Assembly (NCBI RefSeq): GCF_007922615.2
Contig: NZ_CP042301.2
Location: 3,270,001-3,334,000, forward strand
Length of the DNA stretch: 64,000 bases
Source: Nitratireductor mangrovi
Lineage (GTDB): Bacteria; Pseudomonadota; Alphaproteobacteria; Rhizobiales; Rhizobiaceae
Direction: 5' to 3'
Shown one piece after another: positions 26,774-35,984 of the stretch; position 1 is the stretch's first letter; each line of letters opens with the position of its first letter. The translations under genes were made by a program, and so were the position numbers. The notes beneath the pieces are model-generated. The model made no database searches, had not been told where the DNA came from, and saw nothing but the letters and a program-made list of their open reading frames with translations.

Positions 26774-27199
26774 TCAGTTCTTGTCGTCGGGCAGGTCGGG
26801 GATCGGCATGAAATCGACGCCGTCGTCGAGCAGGCCCTTGACTTCCTCGCCGGTCGCCTCGCCATAGATGCCGCGCGCCTCGGTCTCGCCGAAGTGTATC
26901 TTGCGCGCCTCGTCAGCGAACTTGTCGCCGACATAGTCGGCGTTCTCGCGCATCTTGGCGGCGAGCTTGCGCAACTGCGCCATCGCCTTTTTCTGTTCGG
27001 GGCTGGCGGCAAGCGCCACCTTCTCGCGTGAACGGCCGGTCGCCACCGCCGGCGCCATCAGCGATTTGCCGACCTTGGCCGAACCACAGGAAGGGCAGGC
27101 GACGAGGCCGCGCGCGGCCTGTGCCTCGTAGTCGGCATTGCCGCGGAACCAGGCCTCGAACTCGTGCCCGTCATCGCAATGCAGCGAAAAGCGGATCAT
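26774..27199 (-). CDS. DUF1178 family protein
   Basis: This 141-residue protein matches DUF1178: MIRFSLHCDDGHEFEAWF, a zinc-ribbon-like CPSCGS pair preceded by the first Cys, then a helical AQLRKLAAKMRENADYVGDKFADEAR block and the ending FMPIPDLP. Function is unknown. Its start overlaps the stop of the carbon-nitrogen hydrolase gene by four bases (ATGA), so it is the last gene of the comF-grxC-nitrilase-DUF1178 unit, a common alphaproteobacterial arrangement. Confidence 0.92.
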   Translation of the reverse strand: MIRFSLHCDDGHEFEAWFRGNADYEAQAARGLVACPSCGSAKVGKSLMAPAVATGRSREKVALAASPEQKKAMAQLRKLAAKMRENADYVGDKFADEARKIHFGETEARGIYGEATGEEVKGLLDDGVDFMPIPDLPDDKN

Positions 27200-28065
27200 G
27201 AAGCGGCAGCCCGTCGCGCCGCTGTGGCGCCGGCGGCCGCCACCTCGACCGCGAAGTCGCGCCCGTTGCGCAGATTGGGGATCTTGGCGCGCGCCTTGGT
27301 CGAGGCCTCCGTATCGATGTCGGCCACAATGATGCCGGGTTCATCGCCCTCCGCCTCCGCAGCGATACCGCCCCACGGATCGACGATGACCGAATGGCCG
27401 AACGTCTCGCGACCGTCTTGGTGAAGGCCGCCCTGGGCCGCCGCAATCATCCACGCGCCGTTCTCGATCGCCCGCGCCCGCGTCAGCACGTGCCAGTGCG
27501 CCTCGCCGGTCTGGCGGGTGAAGGCGGCGGGTGCGGTCAGCACCTGCGCCCCTGCCATGGCCTGCGCCCGGAAAAGCTGCGGAAAGCGCAGATCGTAGCA
27601 GATCGCCAATCCGATGCTGGCCAAGGGAAGTTCGGCAACCATCGCCGCGCCGCCCGGCTGGTAGGTCGCCGATTCACGCCAGCTCTCGCCATGGTCGAGA
27701 TCAACGTCGAACATGTGGATCTTGTCGTAGATGGCGACGAGCGCGCCGTCGGGGCCGAACAGGAAGGCGCGGTTGGCGACCTTGCCGTCGGCGAGCGCAA
27801 TCGGCGTCGAGCCGAGATGGACCGTGATCGCCAGTTCCGCTGCAAGCCGCCGCGCCGTCGCCGCCAGGCTGTCCTCTTCCTGAGGGCGGATGATTTTTCG
27901 CAGGGTCGCGCGGTCGCGCACCAAAGCTCCGGTCATCTCCGGTGACTGCACGTAGCTCGCGCCTAGACGGGCGGCCTCCCGCACCATCGCCTCGAAGGCG
28001 CGCGCATTCTCCGCCGGGTCCATGCCCGATCGCATCTGCAGCGCGGCTGCCTTGAACCGGGTCAC
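27196..28065 (-). CDS. Carbon-nitrogen hydrolase (nitrilase superfamily)
   Basis: This 289-residue enzyme hydrolyses an amide. The nitrilase triad is visible: Glu in YVQSPEMTG, Lys in AIYDKIHMFDVDL and Cys in IGLAICYDLRFPQLF. Similarity in these motifs is closest to the Nit/omega-amidase group, which repairs deaminated glutathione or hydrolyses keto-acid amides; the exact substrate is inference, though the adjoining glutaredoxin gene fits. The start is a GTG at 28065 with GAGGTGG just upstream inside the grxC end; longer frames overlap grxC and are rejected. Confidence 0.9.
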   Translation of the reverse strand: MTRFKAAALQMRSGMDPAENARAFEAMVREAARLGASYVQSPEMTGALVRDRATLRKIIRPQEEDSLAATARRLAAELAITVHLGSTPIALADGKVANRAFLFGPDGALVAIYDKIHMFDVDLDHGESWRESATYQPGGAAMVAELPLASIGLAICYDLRFPQLFRAQAMAGAQVLTAPAAFTRQTGEAHWHVLTRARAIENGAWMIAAAQGGLHQDGRETFGHSVIVDPWGGIAAEAEGDEPGIIVADIDTEASTKARAKIPNLRNGRDFAVEVAAAGATAARRAAAS

Positions 28066-28075
28066 GCCAGCCACC

Positions 28076-28342
28076 TCACGCGGCCGCGCCGCCGGCAAGC
28101 AGCGCGTCAAGCCGCCCGCTCGCTTCAAGTGCGTGCAACTCGTCGCAACCGCCGACATGAACCTCGCCGACGAAGATCTGCGGGAAGGTGGTGCGTCCGG
28201 AACGGGTCATCATTTCGCTGCGCAACTCGGGCGAAAAACTTGCATCGTGTTCCGTGTACGACACGCCCTTGCGGTCGAGCAGCCGCTTGGCAGCCGTGCA
28301 ATAGCCGCAGAAAGCGCGGGTGTAGATCGTGACGTCCGTCAT
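28076..28342 (-). CDS. grxC: Glutaredoxin 3
   Basis: This 88-residue thiol oxidoreductase has a dithiol active site, CGYC, in YTRAFCGYCTAAKRLLDRKG. The glutathione-binding TTFPQIFVGEVHVGGCDE segment contains the cis-proline and GG motif. It reduces protein or low-molecular disulfides with glutathione. The gene lies between comF and the nitrilase-type gene on one transcript. Confidence 0.96.
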   Translation of the reverse strand: MTDVTIYTRAFCGYCTAAKRLLDRKGVSYTEHDASFSPELRSEMMTRSGRTTFPQIFVGEVHVGGCDELHALEASGRLDALLAGGAAA

Positions 28343-28365
28343 TCGCCTTTCCTGTCGTTCGGACC

Positions 28366-29118
28366 CTATATAGGGCCGTCTTCGCCGTCCCGGAAGTCCT
28401 CACCGATGACGCGGGCAAAGGTCAGAATGTCGACCTGGGCCGCGCCAGAACGGTTGAGGCAGCGCGCCATCGCCGAGACGGTGGCCCCTGTAGTGTAGAC
28501 GTCGTCGATCACCAGAACGCGCTTGCCCTTGACCAGCGGGCGCGCGGCGGGCGGAACCCGGAAGGCTCCGCGCACATTGGTTTCGCGTTCGCGCAGGCCG
28601 AGCCCGACCTGCTGTCGGGTGCGCCGCGCCCGCACGACAAGCGTCGGCTCGAAGGCGACGCCGGCAAGGCGTGCCACGGTGCGGGCCAGTTCCGCCGCCT
28701 GGTTGAAACGCCGGAAGAAGAACCGCCGCCGGTGGAGTGGCACCGGCACGATCATGTCGGCACCGACAAGCACGTCGCCCCCCGCCCGCACCATCCATCG
28801 CGCCATCCATGGCGCAAGGTCGGTACGGTCGCGATACTTCAACCCTTGCACCAACCGGCGCGCGACGCCTGAGTAGGCCACGGCAGCGCGGGCGCGGGCA
28901 AAGGGCGGCGGCTCGGCGATCGCTCCGGCCGACACCGCACCCTCGCCCATGTTGACGGCGAAGGGCATGCCCAGCACCTCGCAAAAAGGCCGCTCGATCA
29001 GCCGCAGGCCGCGCCAGCAGGTGCCGCACAGCGTGCCCGGCTCGCTGACCAGACGGCGGCAGCCTCCGCAGACCGGCGGAAAGAGGACCCTAGCGGCAAA
29101 GGCCGAACCGGCCGCCAT
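28366..29118 (-). CDS. comF: ComF family phosphoribosyltransferase-like protein
   Basis: This protein of about 250 residues has a zinc-finger start (FPPVCGGCRR, then LCGTCWRGL) and a phosphoribosyltransferase fold with the PRPP motif VLVIDDVYTTGATVSAMARCL. GLGLRERETNVRGAF is the ComF hallmark. ComF homologues assist uptake of single-stranded DNA during transformation; many non-competent bacteria keep it. The frame runs open far upstream through the neighbouring gene. I chose ATG 29118; a GTG at 29154 with a GGGAAA is an alternative. Confidence 0.88.
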   Translation of the reverse strand: MAAGSAFAARVLFPPVCGGCRRLVSEPGTLCGTCWRGLRLIERPFCEVLGMPFAVNMGEGAVSAGAIAEPPPFARARAAVAYSGVARRLVQGLKYRDRTDLAPWMARWMVRAGGDVLVGADMIVPVPLHRRRFFFRRFNQAAELARTVARLAGVAFEPTLVVRARRTRQQVGLGLRERETNVRGAFRVPPAARPLVKGKRVLVIDDVYTTGATVSAMARCLNRSGAAQVDILTFARVIGEDFRDGEDGPI

Positions 29119-29257
29119 CGCGCGCTTGATCTCGCCGGCAAGTTGGTTCACCACGCTTTCCCATGGACGGCTGCCCGACCCTAGCAGAAAGGCGTTTCTG
29201 CCACCATCTCGTGATGCCTGCCGTAGCGGGCCGGCAGCGCCTGCCGCGCGGTTGACC

Positions 29258-30124
29258 ATGGAACCGGTGTTCGATCCGCAAACGGCACTCGCGCGCAAAA
29301 AACGGCTGCTGGCCGGCAGCAGGCCGGTTGCCGCCTTCCTGATGGAGCGCGCAGCGGAGGACCTCGCCGACCGCCTCGCCACGGTGGAGCGGCGTTTCGC
29401 CGCCGCCGCCGCGATCCATTGCCTGACACCGCATGCCGCGCTCGCCCTGCGCGGCAGCGGCAAGACGGACAATGTCGTGCGGGTGGAGCCCGACAAGGCC
29501 TTCCTCGACGGCGGCGCCGGCTTCGTTTCGGACAATGAGGTCCTGCCGCTCGAACTGCAAAGCATCGACCTCGCAGCATCACTGCTGACCATGCATGAGG
29601 TCAACGACCTGCCGGGCTGGTTGATCCAGATTCGCCGGGCGCTGCGCCCCGACGGCCTGTTCCTCGGCGCCATGGCCGGGGGCGGCACGCTGGAGGAACT
29701 GCGGCAGTCGCTGCTCGCGGCCGAAACCGAGGTCACGGGCGGCGCCAGCCCGCGCGTCTTTCCCTTTGCCGACGTCCGCGATGCCGGCGGGCTACTGCAA
29801 CGCGCTGGCTTTGCCCTGCCGGTCGCCGACGCCGACAGCGTGACGGTGCGCTACGACACAATGTTCGACCTGATGCGCGACCTGCGCGAGATGGGCGCTA
29901 CCAATACGCTTGTCGGCCGTCTGAGACGGCCGACCGCGCGCGCGGTCTTTCTGCGCGCGGCGCAAATCTACGCTGAACGCTATGCCGACAGCGACGGCCG
30001 CATCCGCGCCACCTTCTCCTTCATCTGGCTGTCGGGGTGGGCGCCGCACCCCTCCCAGCAACAACCGCTGAAGCCCGGATCGGCCACGATGCGCCTCGAA
30101 GACGCCCTGAAGAAGGGCGGATAG
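29258..30124 (+). CDS. Class I SAM-dependent methyltransferase, NDUFAF5/BioC-like
   Basis: This 288-residue protein resembles the alphaproteobacterial relatives of mitochondrial NDUFAF5, an arginine hydroxylase acting on complex I. It starts VFDPQTALARKKRLLAG and has DLAASLLTMHEVNDLPGWLIQIRRALRPDGLF and the FSFIWLSGW ending. The first glycine-rich SAM motif is degraded (no clear DxGxGxG), as in NDUFAF5. The start at 29258 is chosen by homology pattern; an in-frame extension upstream to 28949 is antisense to comF. Divergent from the comF unit. Confidence 0.85.
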   Translation: MEPVFDPQTALARKKRLLAGSRPVAAFLMERAAEDLADRLATVERRFAAAAAIHCLTPHAALALRGSGKTDNVVRVEPDKAFLDGGAGFVSDNEVLPLELQSIDLAASLLTMHEVNDLPGWLIQIRRALRPDGLFLGAMAGGGTLEELRQSLLAAETEVTGGASPRVFPFADVRDAGGLLQRAGFALPVADADSVTVRYDTMFDLMRDLREMGATNTLVGRLRRPTARAVFLRAAQIYAERYADSDGRIRATFSFIWLSGWAPHPSQQQPLKPGSATMRLEDALKKGG

Positions 30125-30217
30125 CGCTCGCTGCCGACCCGTTTGCCGGGCCCGCCGAACCGTTTCTTAAAGGTTCTCCGCTAAGGGAAAGGACCGACGG
30201 AAAGCGGAGAGTATTGC

Positions 30218-31627
30218 GTGCGATTTTCCGCCGCCACGACTGCGGAACGAATGCTGCCGGAGCGACTTGCGCTTCGCGCACGGCCTCTGCTCGACGCTGT
30301 CGACGCGATCCTCTCGGGGTCCGACGATCGCGGCGAGGCCGGCCGCATGTCGGTCATCGCCTTCGCCATCCGCATCATCAACGCCGTCATCGCCTTCGTC
30401 AGCCAGGTGCTTCTTGCGCGCTGGATGGGCAGCTTCGAATACGGCATCTTCGTGCTGGTCTGGGTGACCGTGATCATTGTCGGCAACCTGTCCTGCCTCG
30501 GCTTCCACACCTCGGTGATCCGCTTCATCCCCGAATACCGGGAGAAGGGACTGCTTGCCGAAATGCGCGGCATGCTGCTCGCGAGCCGCCTGTTCGTGCT
30601 GTTCGCGTCGACGCTCGTCGCCGCCATCGGGGCCGCCGGCATCTGGCTGTTCGCGCCGTCGATCGAGAGTTACTACATCGTGCCGTTCTATCTCGGCATC
30701 ATCTGCCTGCCGATGATCTCGCTTTCGGACGCGCTGCAGGGCATTTCGCGCGCCAATGCCTGGGCGGTGTCGGCGTTGTCGCCGACCTATCTCATCCGCC
30801 CGGTGCTGTTGCTTGTCTTCATGGGCGGCGCCCTGCTGGCCGGTTTCCAGCCTTGCGCGGAAACCGCCGTGATCGCGGCGATCCTCGCAACCTACGCCAC
30901 CACGATCTATCAGCTTGTCTCGGTCACCGGACGCGTCGATCGCAAGACAGAGGACGGCCCCAAGACCTTCCTGATGCGGCAATGGGTGCTGGTCTCGATG
31001 CCGATTTTCCTGGTCGAGAGCTTCTTCTTCCTGTTGACCAATGCCGACGTGCTCATGGTCGGCCGCTTCATGGCTCCCGACGACGTCGCCGTCTACTACG
31101 CCACCGTGAAGACGCTGGCGCTGGTGCATTTCGTCTATTTCGCGGTCAAGGCCGGCGTCGCCCAGCGTTATGCGCGGCTGACCCATGGCAACGACCCGGC
31201 CGCGCTCGACGCCTTCGCCCGCGAGACGGTTTCGTGGACATTCTGGCCATCGCTGGCAATGGCCGTCGTCGTACTCCTGCTCGGCCAGCCCATGCTGCAT
31301 CTCTTCGGCGCCGAGTTCGTCGCCGGCTACCCGCTGCTTTTCGTGCTGACGGCGGGCGTCGTGGCCCGCGCGGCAGTCGGGCCGGCTGAAAGCCTGCTCA
31401 CCATGACCGGCAACCAGAACGTCTGCGCCCTCGTCTACGCCCTGGCGTTATCGCTCAATGTCGCGCTCAACGTGATCATGATCCCGCAATACGGGCTCTG
31501 GGGCGCGGCGATCGCGACGGCGATCGCGATGAGCTTCGAGGCGGCGGCACTTTCCTTCACCGTATGGCGGCGGCTCGGCATCGCCATGCTGATCGTCGCT
31601 CCCCGCACCGCGGTCACCAGAGGCTGA
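30218..31627 (+). CDS. Polysaccharide flippase (Wzx/MOP superfamily)
   Basis: This 469-residue integral membrane protein has about 12-14 helices typical of the oligosaccharide flippase family. The first helix block carries FAIRIINAVIAFVSQVLLARWMG and GIFVLVWVTVIIVGNLS. It probably moves lipid-linked sugar units for an exopolysaccharide or lipopolysaccharide across the inner membrane. A GTG start at 30218 follows GGAGAG; an internal ATG at 30347 would remove a 43-residue polar tail. The stop codon is one base before the start of the acyltransferase gene, so the pair is translated together. Confidence 0.88.
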   Translation: MRFSAATTAERMLPERLALRARPLLDAVDAILSGSDDRGEAGRMSVIAFAIRIINAVIAFVSQVLLARWMGSFEYGIFVLVWVTVIIVGNLSCLGFHTSVIRFIPEYREKGLLAEMRGMLLASRLFVLFASTLVAAIGAAGIWLFAPSIESYYIVPFYLGIICLPMISLSDALQGISRANAWAVSALSPTYLIRPVLLLVFMGGALLAGFQPCAETAVIAAILATYATTIYQLVSVTGRVDRKTEDGPKTFLMRQWVLVSMPIFLVESFFFLLTNADVLMVGRFMAPDDVAVYYATVKTLALVHFVYFAVKAGVAQRYARLTHGNDPAALDAFARETVSWTFWPSLAMAVVVLLLGQPMLHLFGAEFVAGYPLLFVLTAGVVARAAVGPAESLLTMTGNQNVCALVYALALSLNVALNVIMIPQYGLWGAAIATAIAMSFEAAALSFTVWRRLGIAMLIVAPRTAVTRG

Positions 31628-31628
31628 G

Positions 31629-32912
31629 ATGGCTGCTGTCCCCCTGATCGAAGAAACCGCAGGCAGCCCGGCCGGGCCGCTGATCGCAAATCTCGCCGGC
31701 GTCGTCGGCGAGGCGCGCGAGCAGCTCGGTACCGAGATCCTGGCTCCGGACCGGCCGCCGCGGCGTCTCGCCATCTACCCGGCCTCGGCCGGCTTCGACC
31801 TCGTCGAGGAACTCGACTTCCTGTGCGTGCGCACCGTCGAGCCCAACATCTTCTTCAATCCACGCTTCCTGGCACCGGCGATGCCGAGGCTGGAGGATCG
31901 CGAGGTGCGGCTCGCAGTGATCCGCGACGGCGACGAGACCAAGAACCGCTTGCGCCTGCTGGTTCCGTTCTCGGTCGAGAAGCCCGCCGGACCGATCGGC
32001 GTGCCGGTGATGCGCACCTGGTCGAGCCCGTTCGGTCCGCTCGGCACGCCGTTGATCGACCGCGACGACCCGGTCGGCGTGATCGAGGACTTCTTCTCGA
32101 TGCTTTCTCGCCCGCGCCTGAAGCTGCCGAAGGTGCTGGTGCTGCCCGACCTGCGGATGGATGGTCCGGTGGCGCGCCTGATCCGCACCGCCGCGATCGG
32201 GCTCGACCTGCCGGTGATCACCACCATGCGCGCGATGCGGCCGTTTCTTGACAGCGACCTCGACGGCGACGCTTACCTGCGCGGCTCGCTGCGTTCGCAC
32301 CATTTCCGCGAATTCCGCCGCCTGAAGCGACGTCTCGGCGAGCATGGCGAGGTGGCCTACACCATTGCCCGCCAGCCGGACGAGGTTCGTCACGCGCTGG
32401 AAGCGTTCCTGGCGCTGGAGGCTTCGGGCTGGAAGGGTCGCGAACGCACCGCCATGGTGATCGACCGTTTCCGCGCCGCCTTCGCGCGCGAGGCCGTGCA
32501 TCGCCTGGCGCAGCAGGATCTCTGCCGCATCCACACACTCACTCTCGACGGCCGGCCGATCGCCAGCCTGATCGTCTTCATCGAGGCCGGCCAGGCCTAT
32601 ACTTGGAAGACCGCTTACGACGAGAATTTCGCGGGCTATTCGCCGGGCACGCTGCTGATGATCGAGGTCACTCGGACGCATCTGGACGATCCGAATATCG
32701 ACGCTACCGATTCCTGTGCGGTGCCGGACCATCCCGTGATGAGCCGATTGTGGAGCGAGCGCCGCGAGATGGGCACGCTGATCGTCGGACTGACCCCGGA
32801 AAGCGACAAGGCGGCGCGCCAAGCGGCTGGACAGATTCACCTCAACCGCGAGACGCGCAACTTCGCCCGTATCCTGCGCAACCGCATCAAGGGCCTCGTC
32901 GGCCGCGGCTGA
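31629..32912 (+). CDS. FemAB/CelD-like GNAT acyltransferase
   Basis: This 427-residue cytoplasmic protein has a BioF2-like (FemAB-related GNAT) domain in its second half: SHHFREFRRLKRRLGEHGE, FLALEASGWKGRERTAM and TWKTAYDENFAGYSPGTLL. These motifs match the CelD/polysaccharide biosynthesis acyltransferases. The N-terminal 200 residues also show an acetyltransferase-like fold. Because it is coupled to a flippase gene, it likely acylates or aminoacylates a surface polysaccharide or lipid intermediate. The acyl donor is unknown. Confidence 0.85.
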   Translation: MAAVPLIEETAGSPAGPLIANLAGVVGEAREQLGTEILAPDRPPRRLAIYPASAGFDLVEELDFLCVRTVEPNIFFNPRFLAPAMPRLEDREVRLAVIRDGDETKNRLRLLVPFSVEKPAGPIGVPVMRTWSSPFGPLGTPLIDRDDPVGVIEDFFSMLSRPRLKLPKVLVLPDLRMDGPVARLIRTAAIGLDLPVITTMRAMRPFLDSDLDGDAYLRGSLRSHHFREFRRLKRRLGEHGEVAYTIARQPDEVRHALEAFLALEASGWKGRERTAMVIDRFRAAFAREAVHRLAQQDLCRIHTLTLDGRPIASLIVFIEAGQAYTWKTAYDENFAGYSPGTLLMIEVTRTHLDDPNIDATDSCAVPDHPVMSRLWSERREMGTLIVGLTPESDKAARQAAGQIHLNRETRNFARILRNRIKGLVGRG

Positions 32913-32950
32913 AATCGCTGACGCGGGGGCGAGAGCGGCGACCCTGCCTG

Positions 32951-34585
32951 CTAGGCTCCCGCCTCCTCCCGCGCCCGATCGCGGAAGATACGGCGGATCA
33001 CCTTGCCGGTGGTGGTGAGCGGCATGGAATCGACGAATTCGACCTCGCGCGGATATTCATGGGCGGAAAGCCGTTCGCGCACCCAACCGCTGATTTCGGC
33101 CGCCAGCGCGTCGGACCGTTCGAAGCCCTCCTTCAGGACGACATAGGCCTTGACGATCTCCGTCCTCAGCGTGTCCGGCTTGCCGACGGCGGCGGCCAGC
33201 GCCACCGCCGGGTGACCGGTGAGGCAGTCCTCGATCTCGGTCGGGCCGATGCGGTAGCCCGCCGAGGTGATGACGTCATCATCGCGGCCGAAGAAATGGA
33301 AATAGCCGTCTTTGTCGACCACGCCCTGGTCGCCGGTCAGCATCCAGTCGCCGACAAACTTGCGCGCCGTCGCTTCCGGGTTCTGCCAATATTCCAGGAA
33401 CATCACCGGATCCGGCCGCCTGACCGCGATCTGCCCCGCTTCGCCGGCCTTATTCGAGCGGCCCTCGGCATCGATCACCGCGACCTCATGGCCCGGAACC
33501 GGCCGGCCGATGGCCCCGGCGCGGCTGACCCCGATCGCGGCGCAGGAGGACAGCACCAGATTGCACTCGGTCTGGCCGTAGAACTCGTTGATGGTCAGGC
33601 CGAGTTCCTCGCGCGCCCACTCATAGGTCTCGCGGCCGAGCGCCTCGCCACCCGAGCCGATGGTGCGCAGGGCGAGCCTGTGGCGTTCGCAGATGCTGGT
33701 GACCGTTTTCATCATCCTGAGCGCCGTCGGCGGGATGAAGGCGTTGCGCACGGCCATGCGGTCCATCAGCGCAAACGCGGCCTCGGGGTCGAACTTTTCG
33801 GCGCGTGAGGCAACCACCGGCACGCCAAGCAACAGCCCAGGCAAGAGCACGTTCAGCAGTCCGCCGGCCCAGGCCCAATCCGCCGGTGTCCACAGCCGGT
33901 CGCCTTGCCGCGGCAGGAATTCATGCGGCATCTGGACACCGGGAATGTGACCCAGAAGCACCCGGTGACCGTGCAGCGCGCCTTTCGGCGGCCCGGTCGT
34001 GCCGGACGTGAAGATCATCATTGCCGGGTCGTCAGGGCCCGTGTCGGCCGCGTCGAACGGCCCGGCATGGTCGGCGACGAGCCTGTCGAATCCGAGCCCG
34101 CCGATCGTCTCGCCGTCGGTCACGACGATCTGTTCCAGCAGCGGCAGCCGATCGCGAACTCTGGCAAGCTTGGCGTGGCCGGCAGCATTGGTCACGACCG
34201 CCTTCACGCCGGCGGTGAAGAGCCGGTATTCGAGCGCCTCGACCCCAAAAAGCAGCGCCAGCGGGACGGCGATGGCCCCGAGCTTGTAGATGGCGACATG
34301 GCTGATTGCTGTCTCGAAGCCCTGCGGCAGGAGCAGCGCGACCCTGTCGCCACGTGTCACGCCATGCGCGGCGAGCGCGTTGGCGAAGGCGTTCGAGCGT
34401 GCGGCAAGCTCGCCATAGGTGAGCGCAACGGCCTCGCCCTCGCCGCGATATTCGAACAGCGCCACGCGATCCGGCTCGCGCGCGGCCCACTCGTCGGCGA
34501 CAGCAACGCCGATATTGAGGCGTTGCGGGATCTGCCAGGCAAAATCGGAAACGAGCCGGTCGTAGCTGTCGCGTCGTTCTAGCAT
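32951..34585 (-). CDS. Acyl-CoA synthetase (AMP-forming)
   Basis: This 544-residue ANL enzyme activates a carboxylic acid to its CoA thioester. The AMP-binding motif is IFTSGTTGPPKGALHGH, followed by NEFYGQTECN, GYFHFFGRDDDVITSAGYRIGP and the C-terminal lysine in TTTGKVIRR. The order resembles acetyl-, propionyl- or medium-chain synthetases; the preferred acid cannot be told from sequence. The frame is open up to 34708 through the tRNA gene; ATG 34585 is chosen because it is downstream of that gene. Confidence 0.92.
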   Translation of the reverse strand: MLERRDSYDRLVSDFAWQIPQRLNIGVAVADEWAAREPDRVALFEYRGEGEAVALTYGELAARSNAFANALAAHGVTRGDRVALLLPQGFETAISHVAIYKLGAIAVPLALLFGVEALEYRLFTAGVKAVVTNAAGHAKLARVRDRLPLLEQIVVTDGETIGGLGFDRLVADHAGPFDAADTGPDDPAMMIFTSGTTGPPKGALHGHRVLLGHIPGVQMPHEFLPRQGDRLWTPADWAWAGGLLNVLLPGLLLGVPVVASRAEKFDPEAAFALMDRMAVRNAFIPPTALRMMKTVTSICERHRLALRTIGSGGEALGRETYEWAREELGLTINEFYGQTECNLVLSSCAAIGVSRAGAIGRPVPGHEVAVIDAEGRSNKAGEAGQIAVRRPDPVMFLEYWQNPEATARKFVGDWMLTGDQGVVDKDGYFHFFGRDDDVITSAGYRIGPTEIEDCLTGHPAVALAAAVGKPDTLRTEIVKAYVVLKEGFERSDALAAEISGWVRERLSAHEYPREVEFVDSMPLTTTGKVIRRIFRDRAREEAGA

Positions 34586-34619
34586 GCGATGCCGACGCTG
34601 CCCCCGGTCAGCGAGAAGA

Positions 34620-34704
34620 TGGTGCCCCTGGCCGGGATCGAACCAGCACTCCTTGCGGAACGCGATTTTGAGTCGCGCGCGTCTACCAATTCCGCCACAG
34701 GGGC
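34620..34704 (-). tRNA. tRNA-Leu (anticodon CAA)
   Basis: Read on the minus strand the gene starts GCCCCTGTGGCGGAATTGGT and ends with CAGGGGC-A-CCA, so the acceptor stem and encoded CCA are complete. The anticodon stem CGCGA/TCGCG encloses CTCAAAA, giving CAA for UUG codons. A long class II variable arm (TTCCGCAAGGAGT) and TTCGATC T-loop confirm leucine identity. Length with CCA is 85 bases. Confidence 0.97.
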
Positions 34705-34852
34705 ACACCCAACGCCGGCAAGCCGGCGATCGGCTGCGGACTATACGGCGAGCGCCCCCGTCGTCAACTGTCGCGTCCGATCCGCGACGCGATTGGCCGT
34801 TGCATCCGGCCGGATTTCCGGCATAGACAGTCCTGCCTCACGGGAACGCGCC

Positions 34853-35434
34853 ATGCTTCGCCGCCTCTACGACTGGACCATGTCGCTCGCCGCGACCCGC
34901 CATGCCGAGCGGGCGCTCGCCGGGGTCTCGTTCATCGAAAGCTCGGTGTTCCCGATCCCGCCCGACGTGCTCCTGATCCCCATGGTGCTGGCCGAGCGGG
35001 CGAAATGGCTGCGTTACGCGGTGCTGTGCACGATCGCCTCGGTGGCCGGCGCGCTGCTCGGCTACCTGATCGGCGCATTCGTCTTCGATCTGCTTGGCCA
35101 GCCGATCCTTGCCTTCTACAACGCCGAGGATTCCTTCGCGAAGGTGCAGAGCTGGTACGACCGCTGGGGCGGCTGGGGCGTGCTCTTCGCCGCCGTGACG
35201 CCGTTTCCCTACAAGGTGCTGACCATATTTTCAGGCTTCACAGGCCTCAACGTCGTCACCTTCATCATCGTGTCGATCATCGGCCGCGGCCTGCGCTTCA
35301 CCATCGTTGCCTGGCTGCTCTACCGCTACGGCGAGCCGATCCGCGCCTTCATCGAGAACAATCTGGGCCTTCTTTTCACCCTTTTCATGGTGCTCCTCGT
35401 CGGCGGCTTCGTCGCCGTGAGATATGTATTCTGA
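34853..35434 (+). CDS. YqaA/DedA-like small membrane protein (VTT/SNARE-associated type)
   Basis: This 193-residue inner-membrane protein has four to five helices with the YqaA/DedA family pattern: SFIESSVFPIPPDVLLIPMVLA, SVAGALLGYLIGAF, VLFAAVTPFPYKVLTIFSGF and IGRGLRFTIVAWL. The Phe-Pro-x-Pro and GRGxR motifs are typical. Related DedA proteins recycle undecaprenyl phosphate or support membrane homeostasis; the role of the YqaA branch is not settled. It overlaps the dsbB start by 11 bases, so the two are probably translated together. Confidence 0.88.
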   Translation: MLRRLYDWTMSLAATRHAERALAGVSFIESSVFPIPPDVLLIPMVLAERAKWLRYAVLCTIASVAGALLGYLIGAFVFDLLGQPILAFYNAEDSFAKVQSWYDRWGGWGVLFAAVTPFPYKVLTIFSGFTGLNVVTFIIVSIIGRGLRFTIVAWLLYRYGEPIRAFIENNLGLLFTLFMVLLVGGFVAVRYVF

Positions 35435-35969
35435 CCGAGAGGCGCCCGTGACGACCGATCTGCCAAGCGACCGGACGACCCGCGGCGGGCATCTCGCGGC
35501 GCCGCTGTTCCTGATGCTGGCGATGGCGGCGGTCGTCGGCGCCGCGCTCGGCTTTGAGCACATCGGCGGCTACATTCCCTGCAAGCTCTGCCTCGAACAG
35601 CGCACGCCCTATTATCTCGGCGTGCCGCTGATGGCGCTCGCCGCGCTTTCGGCCTGGTTGCGCTGGCCGGCTGTGCTCACCCGCGCCTTGCTGGCGGCGG
35701 GCGGGCTGCTGATGCTCTACGGGCTTTATCTTGGCGTCTTCCACTCCGGCGTCGAATGGGGCTGGTGGGAGGGCCCGGCCGACTGCGGCGTGGTCGAGGC
35801 CCCGCCCTCGACCGGCGCCGGCATTCTCGACGCCATCAACACCGTGATCCCGCCTTCCTGCGACAAGGCGGCGCTGCGCATACTTGGCCTCTCCTTTGCC
35901 GGCTGGAACGCCGTCGCGAGCCTGGTGCTGGCGGCGGTGGCGCTGGGCGGAGCGGTGCGAAAAGCCTAG
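35424..35969 (+). CDS. dsbB: Disulfide bond formation protein DsbB-like
   Basis: This 181-residue membrane protein carries four helices and the two DsbB cysteine pairs: IPCKLCLEQR in the first periplasmic loop, and Cys in GPADCGVVE and PPSCDK in the second. It re-oxidises DsbA-type thiol oxidases with ubiquinone. The ATG at 35424 lies inside the upstream gene; a GTG at 35448 with GAGAGG upstream is a plausible alternative that would shorten the tail by eight residues. Confidence 0.92.
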   Translation: MYSDREAPVTTDLPSDRTTRGGHLAAPLFLMLAMAAVVGAALGFEHIGGYIPCKLCLEQRTPYYLGVPLMALAALSAWLRWPAVLTRALLAAGGLLMLYGLYLGVFHSGVEWGWWEGPADCGVVEAPPSTGAGILDAINTVIPPSCDKAALRILGLSFAGWNAVASLVLAAVALGGAVRKA

Positions 35970-35984
35970 CAGGCAGGGGCGGCC

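Noticed and set aside
28366..29736. 456-residue version of ComF
   Set aside because: The N-terminal half is antisense to the NDUFAF5-like gene; only the last 250 residues match ComF.
34586..34708. N-terminal extension of the acyl-CoA synthetase through tRNA-Leu
   Set aside because: It translates the tRNA gene; the enzyme family starts near 34585.
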